This document shows, piece after piece, positions 7,022 to 15,301 of a stretch of 64,000 nt of DNA. The notes beneath the pieces were generated by a model. The model searched no databases and had not been told where the DNA came from. It saw only the letters and a program-made list of their open reading frames with translations. This stretch comes from Lactobacillus sp. ESL0684 (GTDB lineage: Bacteria; Bacillota; Bacilli; Lactobacillales; Lactobacillaceae). The DNA is taken from NCBI RefSeq assembly GCF_029392675.1, contig NZ_CP113941.1:856001-920000 (forward strand). Reading direction: 5' to 3'. The stretch's first letter is position 1, and every line of letters begins with the position of its first letter. Position numbers and translations under genes: made by a program.

Positions 7022-8818
7022 TTGCTTTACGATTCAACGCTCAAATGGGACGCCATATACGATGTAGTGGTCATTGGTTTTGGCGGAGCAGGAGCAGGAG
7101 CTGCTAGGTTTGCGGCTGATAAAAATGCTAAAGTTTTGTTGATTGATGCGGCGCCAGAAGGACAAGAGGGGGGCAATACTCGTTATGCAGGCGGTGCTTT
7201 TGCCTGGAGTGATAATTTTGACGATTTACGTGAATATTACAAACAGACGTATTATCCGTTTAAATATGATCCAAAGGCTTTGGATACATTTGTCGATAAT
7301 GTTTTGCAAATGAAGGAATATTCTCAGAAATACTTTGGGATTACGGCACAATATACTGGAAGACGGCCAAAAGGCGAATATCCTGAATATCAACATGCAG
7401 ATACAATGAGGTCGCAGACTATGACCAAAGGAATGTATAATGGCGGTTTTTGGAAATTATTGCGACAAAAAGTTTATGAACGCTTAGATAAAATTGATAT
7501 TTGGTTTTCTAGTCCAGCGGAACATTTAATTCAAGATCCCGAGAGTAAGACTGTTCTAGGTGTCCAAATTAAGCATCAAGGTCAAATTAGGAATGTTGCC
7601 GCTAGAAATGGCATTGTTATGTCGTGTGGTGGTTTTGAGAATAATCCGGATATGGTCCAAACATTTTTAGATCAAGGTTCACTTGCCCCAATTGGTACTT
7701 TGTACAACCAAGGTAAAGGAATAGATTTAGCAGTTGAGGTTGGTGCTAGATTATGGCATATGGCAAATTATGATTCACATGGCTTTTCACTAAATGAAGG
7801 TAAATCGCGTGAAAAGTTTGCCTATATGATCAATTGGTCGAGTCTATTTAACGGAAGCATTTTTGTTGCAGGGGATGATGGAACGCGCTATTACCGTGAA
7901 GACGAGGAAGATCGGCATGGCTATAAATATAATCATGGAAATTGGATTATGCAACCAAATCAAAATCATCCTCATATTGTAATGGACCAAAAGCAATATA
8001 ATCAATTGGCACATGATCAAACGGATAAGTCCGAGCAAATTAAAGAACTTATTTCTTATGCAATTAAGGCAGATTCGCTTCCTGAATTAGCAGCTAAAAT
8101 TGCTGCTCCTAAATTAGTCCAAGCAGTTGAAGATTTTAACTATCTGACTGATGTGAAAAAGCGTGATTTGATATTAAATCGTGAGTTAAAAACTATGCGT
8201 TCATTTGCTGCTGGTCCTTACTATGCAATCCCCATTCGTCATAATATTTTACATACTCATGGTGGCGGTCGTCGTAATGAAAAGTGTGAAGTGCTTGATT
8301 TAGAGAATAATGTCATCCCGCATCTGTATGAAGCAGGTGAATTAGGCGACATATTTGCTAGTAAATATGTTGGAGCTAATAGTATTGCTGATTTGCTTAT
8401 TTCTGGCAAAATTGCTGGCGAAAATGCGGCTTGGCCTAAGCGAAAGGTAATGGACTTCGATGTTATTAGTGGTGCATCTCAAAAAGCTGAGTTAAAAACT
8501 GATGCTCATAATTCGTTAACCGATTTTGTAGCAGGTGCTAACCAGGGTATAGGCATTAGTGAAAATGGGATTAATGATGTTCCAATTGTTGTACGAGTTA
8601 CAGTTACTGGATCAAAAATTGTTAAGATTGAAACTCTTCAGCAAAAAGAAACGCCGAATTTGGGTGGTAAGGCTATGCCAATTTTGACCAAAAGGATGCT
8701 TGAAGAACAATCACCAGAAGTAGATGCAGTTAGTGGTGCTAGTACGACGAGTGCAGCTTTTATGCAAGCAGTGCAGCAAGCTTTAGCAAATATTAAAAAA
8801 GACGGGAGTAAAAAATGA
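7022..8818 (+). CDS. FAD/FMN flavoprotein reductase, fumarate-reductase-like (paralogue A)
   Basis: A 598-residue cytosolic flavoprotein with no signal peptide. The FAD-binding domain begins with VVVIGFGGAGAGAA (Gly19-Gly24 dinucleotide loop) and ends near EAGELGDIF. The last ~90 residues are an FMN-binding domain with the flavin-transferase target pattern DAVSGAST (Asp568-Thr575), so FMN is probably attached covalently. Compared with true fumarate reductases, the HPT, HYTMGG and NNRIGGNS substrate motifs are replaced (HMANY, HTHGGG, SKYVGANS), so the substrate is probably another unsaturated acid. It starts at TTG after GAGG. Four-base overlap with paralogue B implies a coupled pair. A hydroxycinnamate- or acrylate-type reductase is possible. 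Confidence 0.82.
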   Translation: MLYDSTLKWDAIYDVVVIGFGGAGAGAARFAADKNAKVLLIDAAPEGQEGGNTRYAGGAFAWSDNFDDLREYYKQTYYPFKYDPKALDTFVDNVLQMKEYSQKYFGITAQYTGRRPKGEYPEYQHADTMRSQTMTKGMYNGGFWKLLRQKVYERLDKIDIWFSSPAEHLIQDPESKTVLGVQIKHQGQIRNVAARNGIVMSCGGFENNPDMVQTFLDQGSLAPIGTLYNQGKGIDLAVEVGARLWHMANYDSHGFSLNEGKSREKFAYMINWSSLFNGSIFVAGDDGTRYYREDEEDRHGYKYNHGNWIMQPNQNHPHIVMDQKQYNQLAHDQTDKSEQIKELISYAIKADSLPELAAKIAAPKLVQAVEDFNYLTDVKKRDLILNRELKTMRSFAAGPYYAIPIRHNILHTHGGGRRNEKCEVLDLENNVIPHLYEAGELGDIFASKYVGANSIADLLISGKIAGENAAWPKRKVMDFDVISGASQKAELKTDAHNSLTDFVAGANQGIGISENGINDVPIVVRVTVTGSKIVKIETLQQKETPNLGGKAMPILTKRMLEEQSPEVDAVSGASTTSAAFMQAVQQALANIKKDGSKK

Positions 8819-10650
8819 AGGTAGCTAAAGATATGCGTTGGTGTGCCGAATATGATGTCATCGTTTTAGGCTTTGGTGGAGCAGGAGCTACAGCTGCAAG
8901 ATTTGCAGCCGATAACGGTGCGCAAGTTCTAATAGTAGACGCTGCACCATCTGGACATGAAGGGGGCAATACGCGATATTCTGCGCAACACGTTGCAATG
9001 GCTCATGATAAAAAGCAAATTACTGAATATTATCAGCAGTTAGCGGCTCCTTTTCAGGTTGATGAAAACCTCTTATCTACTTATTTAGATGGTTTTGTAG
9101 AAATGCCCAAATATTTTGAAAAGTATTTTGGCCTGAAGCCCTTTATTTGGTCGCGTGATTATCAGCCAGAAGATCATTTGGCAAATAAGCAAAAGTTATG
9201 TGAATATCCTGAATATCATGGATCGACTACTTTTGATTTTGCATTAGTGCATAATCGTGACTTTGATGCTAGTTTGTGGCAAGTATTGCGTAAAGAGGTT
9301 TTAAAACGAAAAGCAAACATTGATATTTGGTTGAACTCTCGTGCTAAACACTTGCTACAAAATGAAAATGGTGAAGTAGTAGGTGTAAAAATTGAACGTA
9401 ATCATAAAGAATATTTTGTACACGCAGCTAAAGGAATTGTTTTAGCGACCGGTGGTTTTGAAAATAATCATAGGATGCAACAAGATTATTTGCATGTTGA
9501 TCATTTAACGCCGTTGGGTACCTTGTATAACAAAGGTGATGGTATCAACATGGCTGCTGAAGTTGGAGCGCAGATGTGGCATTTGTCTAATTATGAGTCC
9601 TTAGGAATCATTTCAGGTTATGTAATTGCTGAAGGTTCAAATCAGCGTGGTCATCAGATCAGTGGTTGGAAAAATATTAAATCTGGCTCAATCTTTGCGG
9701 TTGCTAATGATGGAACCCGCTTTATGCGCGAAGATGCTCAATTTCGGCATGGTCATATCTATCAACATGGCGATTACATATTACCGCATGCATATGATAA
9801 TGCTTGGCTAGTATTTGATCAGAAACAATATGAAAAATTTGTACAAGAACAACGTGAAGGTAAATTAAAATATCAAAATTTATTTTCCAAAATAATTAGT
9901 GGTCAAACTGTTAGTCAATTAGCTGAGCAAATGTCAATTCCAAGTCAAAACCTCCTAGAAACGATTAAGAACTTTAATGATTACGCTCGTTTCGGTAAAG
10001 ATTCTGAATTTGGCCGTTCTCCAGCTAGCCTTGAAGAATTTGACTTGTCTAATTCAATTTACGGTATAAAATTAGCACCGGCCGTGTTAAATACGCAAGG
10101 TGGGCCACAACGAGATGATCAAGCAAGAGTTTTAGATACTAATGGTCAACCAATTGCTAGATTATACAGTGCTGGCGAATTAGGTGGAATATGTTCCAAT
10201 CGTTATCAAGGTGGCGGCAATTTAGCAGAGTGTCTGATTTTTGGTAAGATAGCCGGCGAAAATGTTGTAAAAATGCCAGCTAAAAAGAGTAGTGGTATTG
10301 CTAATCAGCTGCCACGCATTAATGATTTATTGTCTGGAGATGATGAACAAATATACTTAGCCAAAAATCAGTATTTGGGCTCTTCTGAAAAGGGGATTGG
10401 TGGCAAGATTCTAGTTCGGGTAACTTACCAAGATGGAATAATTAAAAATGTAGAAGTCATTGAAAATCATGAAACTGAAGGAATTGGTGCAGTGGCAATT
10501 AAGCAAATTCCGCAAGAGATTGTCAAACATAATTCTACAAAAGTTGATGCTATTTCTGGAGCTTCGACAACAACTAATGCAATACAAGAAGCTGTAAATT
10601 CAGCAATTCAAAAAGCTAAAAACTTGGAAGGGAGAAAAAATGTTAGATAA
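8815..10650 (+). CDS. FAD/FMN flavoprotein reductase, fumarate-reductase-like (paralogue B)
   Basis: A 611-residue homologue of the preceding gene with the same order: N-terminal FAD domain (VIVLGFGGAGATAA), central capping domain, and C-terminal FMN-binding domain with the covalent-flavin pattern DAISGAST (from Asp578). Its substrate-site motifs differ both from fumarate reductase and from paralogue A: LNTQGG replaces HYTMGG, removing the histidine, while an Arg is kept in SNRYQGGGN. It overlaps A by 4 bases and the following transporter gene by 11, so all three are translated as one unit. The two proteins may form a complex or act on different substrates. Confidence 0.82.
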   Translation: MKVAKDMRWCAEYDVIVLGFGGAGATAARFAADNGAQVLIVDAAPSGHEGGNTRYSAQHVAMAHDKKQITEYYQQLAAPFQVDENLLSTYLDGFVEMPKYFEKYFGLKPFIWSRDYQPEDHLANKQKLCEYPEYHGSTTFDFALVHNRDFDASLWQVLRKEVLKRKANIDIWLNSRAKHLLQNENGEVVGVKIERNHKEYFVHAAKGIVLATGGFENNHRMQQDYLHVDHLTPLGTLYNKGDGINMAAEVGAQMWHLSNYESLGIISGYVIAEGSNQRGHQISGWKNIKSGSIFAVANDGTRFMREDAQFRHGHIYQHGDYILPHAYDNAWLVFDQKQYEKFVQEQREGKLKYQNLFSKIISGQTVSQLAEQMSIPSQNLLETIKNFNDYARFGKDSEFGRSPASLEEFDLSNSIYGIKLAPAVLNTQGGPQRDDQARVLDTNGQPIARLYSAGELGGICSNRYQGGGNLAECLIFGKIAGENVVKMPAKKSSGIANQLPRINDLLSGDDEQIYLAKNQYLGSSEKGIGGKILVRVTYQDGIIKNVEVIENHETEGIGAVAIKQIPQEIVKHNSTKVDAISGASTTTNAIQEAVNSAIQKAKNLEGRKNVR

Positions 10651-12055
10651 ATTTGAATGGAAAAAGTGGATTTGGCCACTTGGAATTGGAATTGTTTTGT
10701 GGCTATTAACGCCGTTAAAGCCGAATGCGATTAATGTTACTGCTTGGCACCTATTTGCGATATTTATTGCAACAATTATCGCATGCGTTACTAAGCCGCT
10801 ACCAATGATGGCTACAACTCTCATTGCAGTGGTAATTGCCACAATGACAGGAATTTTTAAGATGGATGAAGTTGCTGCAGGTTTTGGTAATTCAACTGCT
10901 TGGATGGTTGCCATGTGTATGTTCATCGCTGCTGGTTTTATCAAATCAGGTCTTGGGAAGCGAATAGCTTACTTTTTTGTTAAAACTTTTGGTAAAAAGA
11001 CTCTAGGCTTGGCTTACGCGTTATCTTTTGTTGAAACTATTTTAGCAATCGGGATTCCCAGTAATAATGCACGGGTTAACGGAATTATGTATCCGATTAT
11101 TGATAACCTTTCAAAAGAAATGGGCTCAGATCCGGAAAAGGGAACTCAAAGAAATATGGGCTCTTTTCTAGTATTTAATGAATATGAAATTAACATTGTT
11201 ACTTCGACGATGTTTTTGACAGGGTTAGCTGGCAATATGGTGGCTTTAGGAATTGCTAAAACCCAAAATATTTCAATTTCATGGATGCAGTGGTTCGCTG
11301 CCGCCATCGTGCCAGGACTAATTTCTTTACTTGTCGTGCCGTTCATTTTATACAAAATTTATCCACCTAAAGTCAAGGAAACACCCAATGCTCATGCATG
11401 GGCAGATGGCAAGCTGAACGAGTTAGGAAAAATGACTGCTGCAGAAAAGATTATGGCGATTATTTTTGTGTTGGCTGTTGTTTTATGGTTAATTGGTTCT
11501 AAATTTGGAATTGATGCAACCGAAGTTAGTTTTATTGCAGTAGCCTTACTTCTAATTACGGGAGTAATTAATGTTAAAGATATGCTAGGCCAGAGTTTTG
11601 CTTGGAATATTTTGACTTGGTTATCAATTATTATGTTAATGTCACAGAAGTTGATGACGCTTGGATTCTTTCCGTGGTTTTCGAAAACTCTAGGTAGTTC
11701 GCTTCAGGGTATGAATTGGGTACTAGTTTTAGTGATTTTATACCTTGCTTACTTTTATTTACACTATTTATTCCCGAGTGTTTCTACGCAAATTTCCGCC
11801 TTATATGCCGGATTTCTATCAATTGCAATTGGTGCAGGAGTACCGCACATCATGGCTGCTTTAATGTTAGCCTTTGCCGGTTCGCTATATTTATCGACGT
11901 CTAGTTACTCTGCTGGACCAGCTGCCTTACTTTCATCAACTGGTTATGTTTCTAATAAAGATTGGTGGAAGTTGAGTGCAATTATTGGCTTGGTACTAAA
12001 TGTAATTTGGCTTGGAGGAGGTTTACTCTGGACCAAAGTAATCGGCATGTGGTAA
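10640..12055 (+). CDS. DASS family anion:sodium symporter (CitT clade), flavoprotein operon
   Basis: A 471-residue polytopic membrane protein with about a dozen hydrophobic segments. It carries the two pseudo-symmetric substrate loops of the divalent anion:Na+ symporter family, here IPSNNARVNGIMYPI and SSYSAGPAALL, close to the SNT and HYxxGPAP motifs of CitT-type carriers. It begins inside the end of paralogue B after a GGGAG ribosome site. The 489-residue homologue in the citrate block keeps the more usual SNSARTGG and THYANGPA loops, so this copy may carry a different acid. It probably imports the substrate, or exchanges substrate for the reduced product. Confidence 0.85.
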   Translation: MLDKFEWKKWIWPLGIGIVLWLLTPLKPNAINVTAWHLFAIFIATIIACVTKPLPMMATTLIAVVIATMTGIFKMDEVAAGFGNSTAWMVAMCMFIAAGFIKSGLGKRIAYFFVKTFGKKTLGLAYALSFVETILAIGIPSNNARVNGIMYPIIDNLSKEMGSDPEKGTQRNMGSFLVFNEYEINIVTSTMFLTGLAGNMVALGIAKTQNISISWMQWFAAAIVPGLISLLVVPFILYKIYPPKVKETPNAHAWADGKLNELGKMTAAEKIMAIIFVLAVVLWLIGSKFGIDATEVSFIAVALLLITGVINVKDMLGQSFAWNILTWLSIIMLMSQKLMTLGFFPWFSKTLGSSLQGMNWVLVLVILYLAYFYLHYLFPSVSTQISALYAGFLSIAIGAGVPHIMAALMLAFAGSLYLSTSSYSAGPAALLSSTGYVSNKDWWKLSAIIGLVLNVIWLGGGLLWTKVIGMW

Positions 12056-12079
12056 ATTCGATTTATTCACAAAAATCGC

Positions 12080-12108
12080 TTGACAAAAAATAAGTTAATA
12101 ATTAGAAT
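12080..12108 (+). promoter_or_regulatory. Promoter of the azlCD-brnQ operon
   Basis: TTGACA (12080-12085), 17 bases, then TAGAAT (12103-12108), a near-consensus vegetative promoter just ahead of the T-box leader. Confidence 0.85.
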
Positions 12109-12114
12109 ACTTTT

Positions 12115-12395
12115 AATATCTAAAAAAGCAATGAAAAGAAAAGTATGTTTGCACAAAGTTGTACAGGGACTTCCGGTGATTGAGATGGAAGCACAAGTGT
12201 CAGCAGAAAATCCCTTGGAGCTATTTGGTGAATTTAAGTAACCAATATTGGTGACGCCCATTATCGCGTTAGCGTATCGCATTATGCCGTACGTGAAGTG
12301 ACTGGATTATTATTTATTAGTATAATTTTTCAGTAAAATAGGTGGTACCGTGCCAAGTTAAGCACCCTTGAATTAATTTTCAAGAGTGTTTTTTT
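12115..12395 (+). promoter_or_regulatory. T-box riboswitch upstream of azlCD-brnQ
   Basis: The untranslated leader starts with a stem I kink-turn-like segment (GCAATGAAAAGA) and contains the T-box core AGGTGGTACCGTG (12340-12352) that pairs with the acceptor end of uncharged tRNA. It ends in a terminator (CACCCTTGAA with TTCAAGAGTG, then seven T). A candidate specifier is ATC (12210-12212, after GAAA), an isoleucine codon, which fits branched-chain amino acid transport genes. A shifted reading would give AAT, so the codon is inferred. The 370-base gene-free stretch is fully accounted for by promoter, T-box and terminator. Confidence 0.88.
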
Positions 12396-12425
12396 ATTGT
12401 TAAAGAAGATAAAGGAAGTGGTGTG

Positions 12426-13133
12426 ATGGATAATAATTTAACTAGTAAATCAGCTATAGTTGAAACTTTACCAACTGTTTTTGGTTATTTAGGAATTGGT
12501 ATTGCCTTTGGCGTTGTCGGACGAGCGTCTGGCTTGTCAATCTGGATTGTAACGTTGATTTCGATTTTTGTTTATGCAGGTTCGGCGCAGTTTGTTTTGG
12601 TATCAATGCTCTTGGCGCATAGCTCACTACCAGCAATTGTGTTTTCCGTTTTTTTAGTCAATGCCCGTATGATTTTGATGAGTACCACACTAACGCCATT
12701 TTTAAAAGATGAGTCAATGAAGAAGAATATCTGGTTAGGTACCTTATTGACTGATGAAAGTTTCGCGTTAGCTGTTAATAAACTAAATTATACTGAACAA
12801 AAGTTGAATTTTACTTGGTTTAACACGGTTAATGTGGTTTCATATTTAACTTGGATATTGAGTAGTGCGCTAGGAGCAGGCCTCGGATCTTTAATTACGG
12901 ATCCAGCTAAGTTTGGGCTTGATTTTGCGATTACGGCCATGTTTATCGGCTTATTGTACTCACAAATCACTTCTGATAAGTCAATCAAACTCGGATTACA
13001 ATTGGGTTTAGTGGTTTTTGTGTTGGTGGGTACGTATTTTGGTTTATTCTTTATACCAGCCAATATTTTGGTTTTAGTAATAACTGTTTTAGGCTGCATG
13101 TTAGGAGTTTTAATTAAAAATGCCCACAAATAA
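12426..13133 (+). CDS. azlC: AzlC family branched-chain amino acid permease, large subunit
   Basis: A 235-residue membrane protein of the AzlC family (LIV-E exporter type in other bacteria), with the conserved opening TLPTVFGYLGIGIAFG and LISIFVYAGSAQFV and the NARMILMSTTLTPF segment. I start at the ATG after AAGGAAG. A GTG three bases upstream would add one residue. It pairs with azlD, whose start overlaps its end by 14 bases. The preceding T-box indicates induction when a branched-chain aminoacyl-tRNA is undercharged, more consistent with import than export in this organism. Direction is not proven by sequence. Confidence 0.92.
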   Translation: MDNNLTSKSAIVETLPTVFGYLGIGIAFGVVGRASGLSIWIVTLISIFVYAGSAQFVLVSMLLAHSSLPAIVFSVFLVNARMILMSTTLTPFLKDESMKKNIWLGTLLTDESFALAVNKLNYTEQKLNFTWFNTVNVVSYLTWILSSALGAGLGSLITDPAKFGLDFAITAMFIGLLYSQITSDKSIKLGLQLGLVVFVLVGTYFGLFFIPANILVLVITVLGCMLGVLIKNAHK

Positions 13134-13446
13134 TTTTATTTTATTGACAATTGTGTGTTGTGGACTGGTAACTTGGCTGTCACGAACCTTACCATTTGTG
13201 TTATTGAAAAAATTTTCTTTACCACAGGTAGTAGCTGATTTTTTAAGTTTTGTACCAGTTACTATTTTGGCAGCGATGTGGGTTCAAAACTTGTTTACTG
13301 CTAATCTCGGTAAACTGCCAACGATTAACTACCTAAATTTATTTGCCTCAATTCCGACACTAATTGCCGCATTAATTTCTAAAAACTTATCTGTCGTTGT
13401 TATTGTTGGAGTGATATCGGCTGCTATCTTTAACTTATTATTGTAA
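13120..13446 (+). CDS. azlD: AzlD family branched-chain amino acid transport protein, small subunit
   Basis: A 108-residue, four-helix hydrophobic protein of the AzlD family, recognisable from TWLSRTLPFVLL near the N-terminus and the FLSFVPVTILAAMWVQNL segment. It overlaps azlC by 14 bases and is always found as its small partner. brnQ follows after 13 bases, so the three genes form one T-box-controlled operon. Confidence 0.9.
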   Translation: MPTNNFILLTIVCCGLVTWLSRTLPFVLLKKFSLPQVVADFLSFVPVTILAAMWVQNLFTANLGKLPTINYLNLFASIPTLIAALISKNLSVVVIVGVISAAIFNLLL

Positions 13447-13459
13447 AGAAGGTTAAAAA

Positions 13460-14839
13460 ATGAATGAATTAGAACAAGATCTTAATCAAAAACCATTGAC
13501 TTGGAAGCAATATCTAGTAATTGCATCATTATTATTTGGTTTGTTTTTTGGAGCGGGAAATCTAATTTTTCCGATTCACTTAGGACAAATGTCGGGCGCA
13601 AATTGGATACCTGCCACAGTCGGCTTCTTGATTACGGCCGTTTTATTGCCATTGCTTTCAGTGCTAGCAATTAGCGCGACGCATGCTAAAGGGGTTTATG
13701 ATGTCGGCCTGCCATTAGGTAAAACTTTTGCCTTGACCTTTATGGTACTGATCCATCTCATAATTGGACCATTGTTTGGAACGCCGCGCACAGCAAGTGT
13801 TTCTTTTACTGTTGGACTGCAACCAGTTCTTCCTAAGAACCTTTGGCACACAGGACTGTTGCTTTTCTCAGCTGTATTTTTCTTACTGGCATTTGTAATT
13901 GCTTATAAGGAATCGAATATTTTAACTAGTATTGGCAAAATTCTTAATCCCGCATTTTTATTATTATTGTTTGCAATTTTTTTATTAGCTTTCTTTTCGC
14001 CAATGGGTCAGGCAAATGCGCAAAAGGCGACAACGGCTTATCAGCAAGCGCCTTTACTACACGGCTTTATTGAAGGCTATAACACAATTGACGCACCAGC
14101 CGGGTTAGCATTTGGAGTCACTGTGGTTACTGCAGTACGGCAAATGGGTAAGACTACTGCTAAAAGCAATGCTAAAGTAACAGCTAAAGCAGGAGTTTTG
14201 GCAACGGGTGCTATTGGTGTAATTTATGTTGGTTTGATCTGGTTAGGTGCAACGACTTTAAGTCATTTTAAGTTATCTGCTGATGGCGGTGTAGCTTTCA
14301 ATCAAATTGTTACTCACTATTTAGGTGGTTTTGGTCATGTCTTGCTTGCTACCTTAATCACAGTTACCTGTTTAACAACAGCAGTTGGTTTAATCGCCGC
14401 TTTTGCGCAGGATTTTCATCGTAGTTTTTCTAAAGTCAGTTATCATACTTGGTTAGGATTAATGACCTTAGTATCATTTTTAACTGCTAACTTTGGTTTA
14501 GATACACTGATTTCATGGTCAACACCAATGCTAATGTTTATTTATCCATTTGCAATGGTACTAATCTTGTTATCAATTTCGGCCTCATTATTTGATCGTG
14601 ATCCAGTAGTTTACTTTTGGGTAGTTCTATTTACTTTATTACCCGCACTTTTAGATATGGTAGCAACATTTCCACCCGTAGTCAGCCAAAGTTCTTGGGC
14701 ATTAGCGTTAAGATCATTTCAGTTAAATTGTTTACCATTTGCAGAAATTGGGATGGATTGGATTATTCCAGCATTGGTTGGTTTAGCAATTGGATTGGTT
14801 TGTCATTTTGTAAAAGGAAAAAAAGCTGCAGTTAATTAA
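13460..14839 (+). CDS. brnQ: Branched-chain amino acid:cation symporter BrnQ, copy 1
   Basis: A 459-residue LIVCS-family transporter with about 12 membrane helices. It has the family's N-terminal FGLFFGAGNLIFPIHLGQ and central AQDFHRSFSKVSYHTWL segments. It imports leucine, isoleucine and valine with Na+ or H+. An AGAAGG site precedes its ATG, 13 bases after azlD, so it is the third gene behind the first T-box. Copy 2 downstream has the same 459-residue length and is alike throughout, clearly a tandem duplicate that has diverged at many positions. Confidence 0.94.
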   Translation: MNELEQDLNQKPLTWKQYLVIASLLFGLFFGAGNLIFPIHLGQMSGANWIPATVGFLITAVLLPLLSVLAISATHAKGVYDVGLPLGKTFALTFMVLIHLIIGPLFGTPRTASVSFTVGLQPVLPKNLWHTGLLLFSAVFFLLAFVIAYKESNILTSIGKILNPAFLLLLFAIFLLAFFSPMGQANAQKATTAYQQAPLLHGFIEGYNTIDAPAGLAFGVTVVTAVRQMGKTTAKSNAKVTAKAGVLATGAIGVIYVGLIWLGATTLSHFKLSADGGVAFNQIVTHYLGGFGHVLLATLITVTCLTTAVGLIAAFAQDFHRSFSKVSYHTWLGLMTLVSFLTANFGLDTLISWSTPMLMFIYPFAMVLILLSISASLFDRDPVVYFWVVLFTLLPALLDMVATFPPVVSQSSWALALRSFQLNCLPFAEIGMDWIIPALVGLAIGLVCHFVKGKKAAVN

Positions 14840-14877
14840 TTTCAATCTTCTCAGTTTCGTAGATTTTGAAATTTAGC

Positions 14878-14906
14878 TTGACAAAAAATGTTGTCTTAAT
14901 TAGAAT
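14878..14906 (+). promoter_or_regulatory. Promoter of the second brnQ unit
   Basis: TTGACA (14878-14883), 17 bases, TAGAAT (14901-14906). Box sequences and spacing match the azlC promoter, so promoter and leader were duplicated together. Confidence 0.85.
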
Positions 14907-14912
14907 ATTATT

Positions 14913-15189
14913 AATATTTAAAGCAATGAAAAGAATAGTAAGATTACAGGTAGTGTTAATAGAGAGTTCTACTGCTGAAAATGAACCATGAGCGTAATCT
15001 GAAAGTAACTTTGAGCTATATAGTGAAATTTTAGTAGCTTATATTGGTGACACCCATTATCGTGTTAGCGTATCGCAATTATGCCGTACGTGAAGTGACT
15101 GAATAGTTATTCACTTGGAGTAATTATCAGTAAGATAGGTGGTACCGTGTTAAACGCACCCTTGATGATAAATCAGGGGTGCGTTTTTA
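14913..15189 (+). promoter_or_regulatory. T-box riboswitch upstream of brnQ copy 2
   Basis: The leader has GCAATGAAAAGA at its start, a clear stem I helix (AGATTAC 14941-14947 with GTAATCT 14994-15000), the core AGGTGGTACCGTG (15137-15149), and a terminator (AACGCACCC with GGGTGCGTT, then a T-run). A candidate specifier just 3' of the helix is GTA (15005-15007, after GAAA), a valine codon. If right, it senses a different tRNA from the azlC leader. The segment before the core (about 50 bases, ATTGGTGAC through GAAGTGACTG) is nearly identical in both leaders. With the promoter it explains the 460-base gap between the two brnQ genes. Confidence 0.88.
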
Positions 15190-15301
15190 TTTACCCAAAA
15201 TTTCTTTTCAAATGCAGTAAGGAGCGATAACTGTTGGAAGAAAGTGTCATAGTTTAATGAATTAAGTAACTAAAAAAGTTGAAGCAATGGAGGTAAAAAA
15301 T

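Noticed and set aside
12067-12282. A minus-strand open frame of 71 codons before azlC
   Set aside because: It lies entirely within the promoter and T-box leader on the other strand and has no ribosome site or recognisable protein features.
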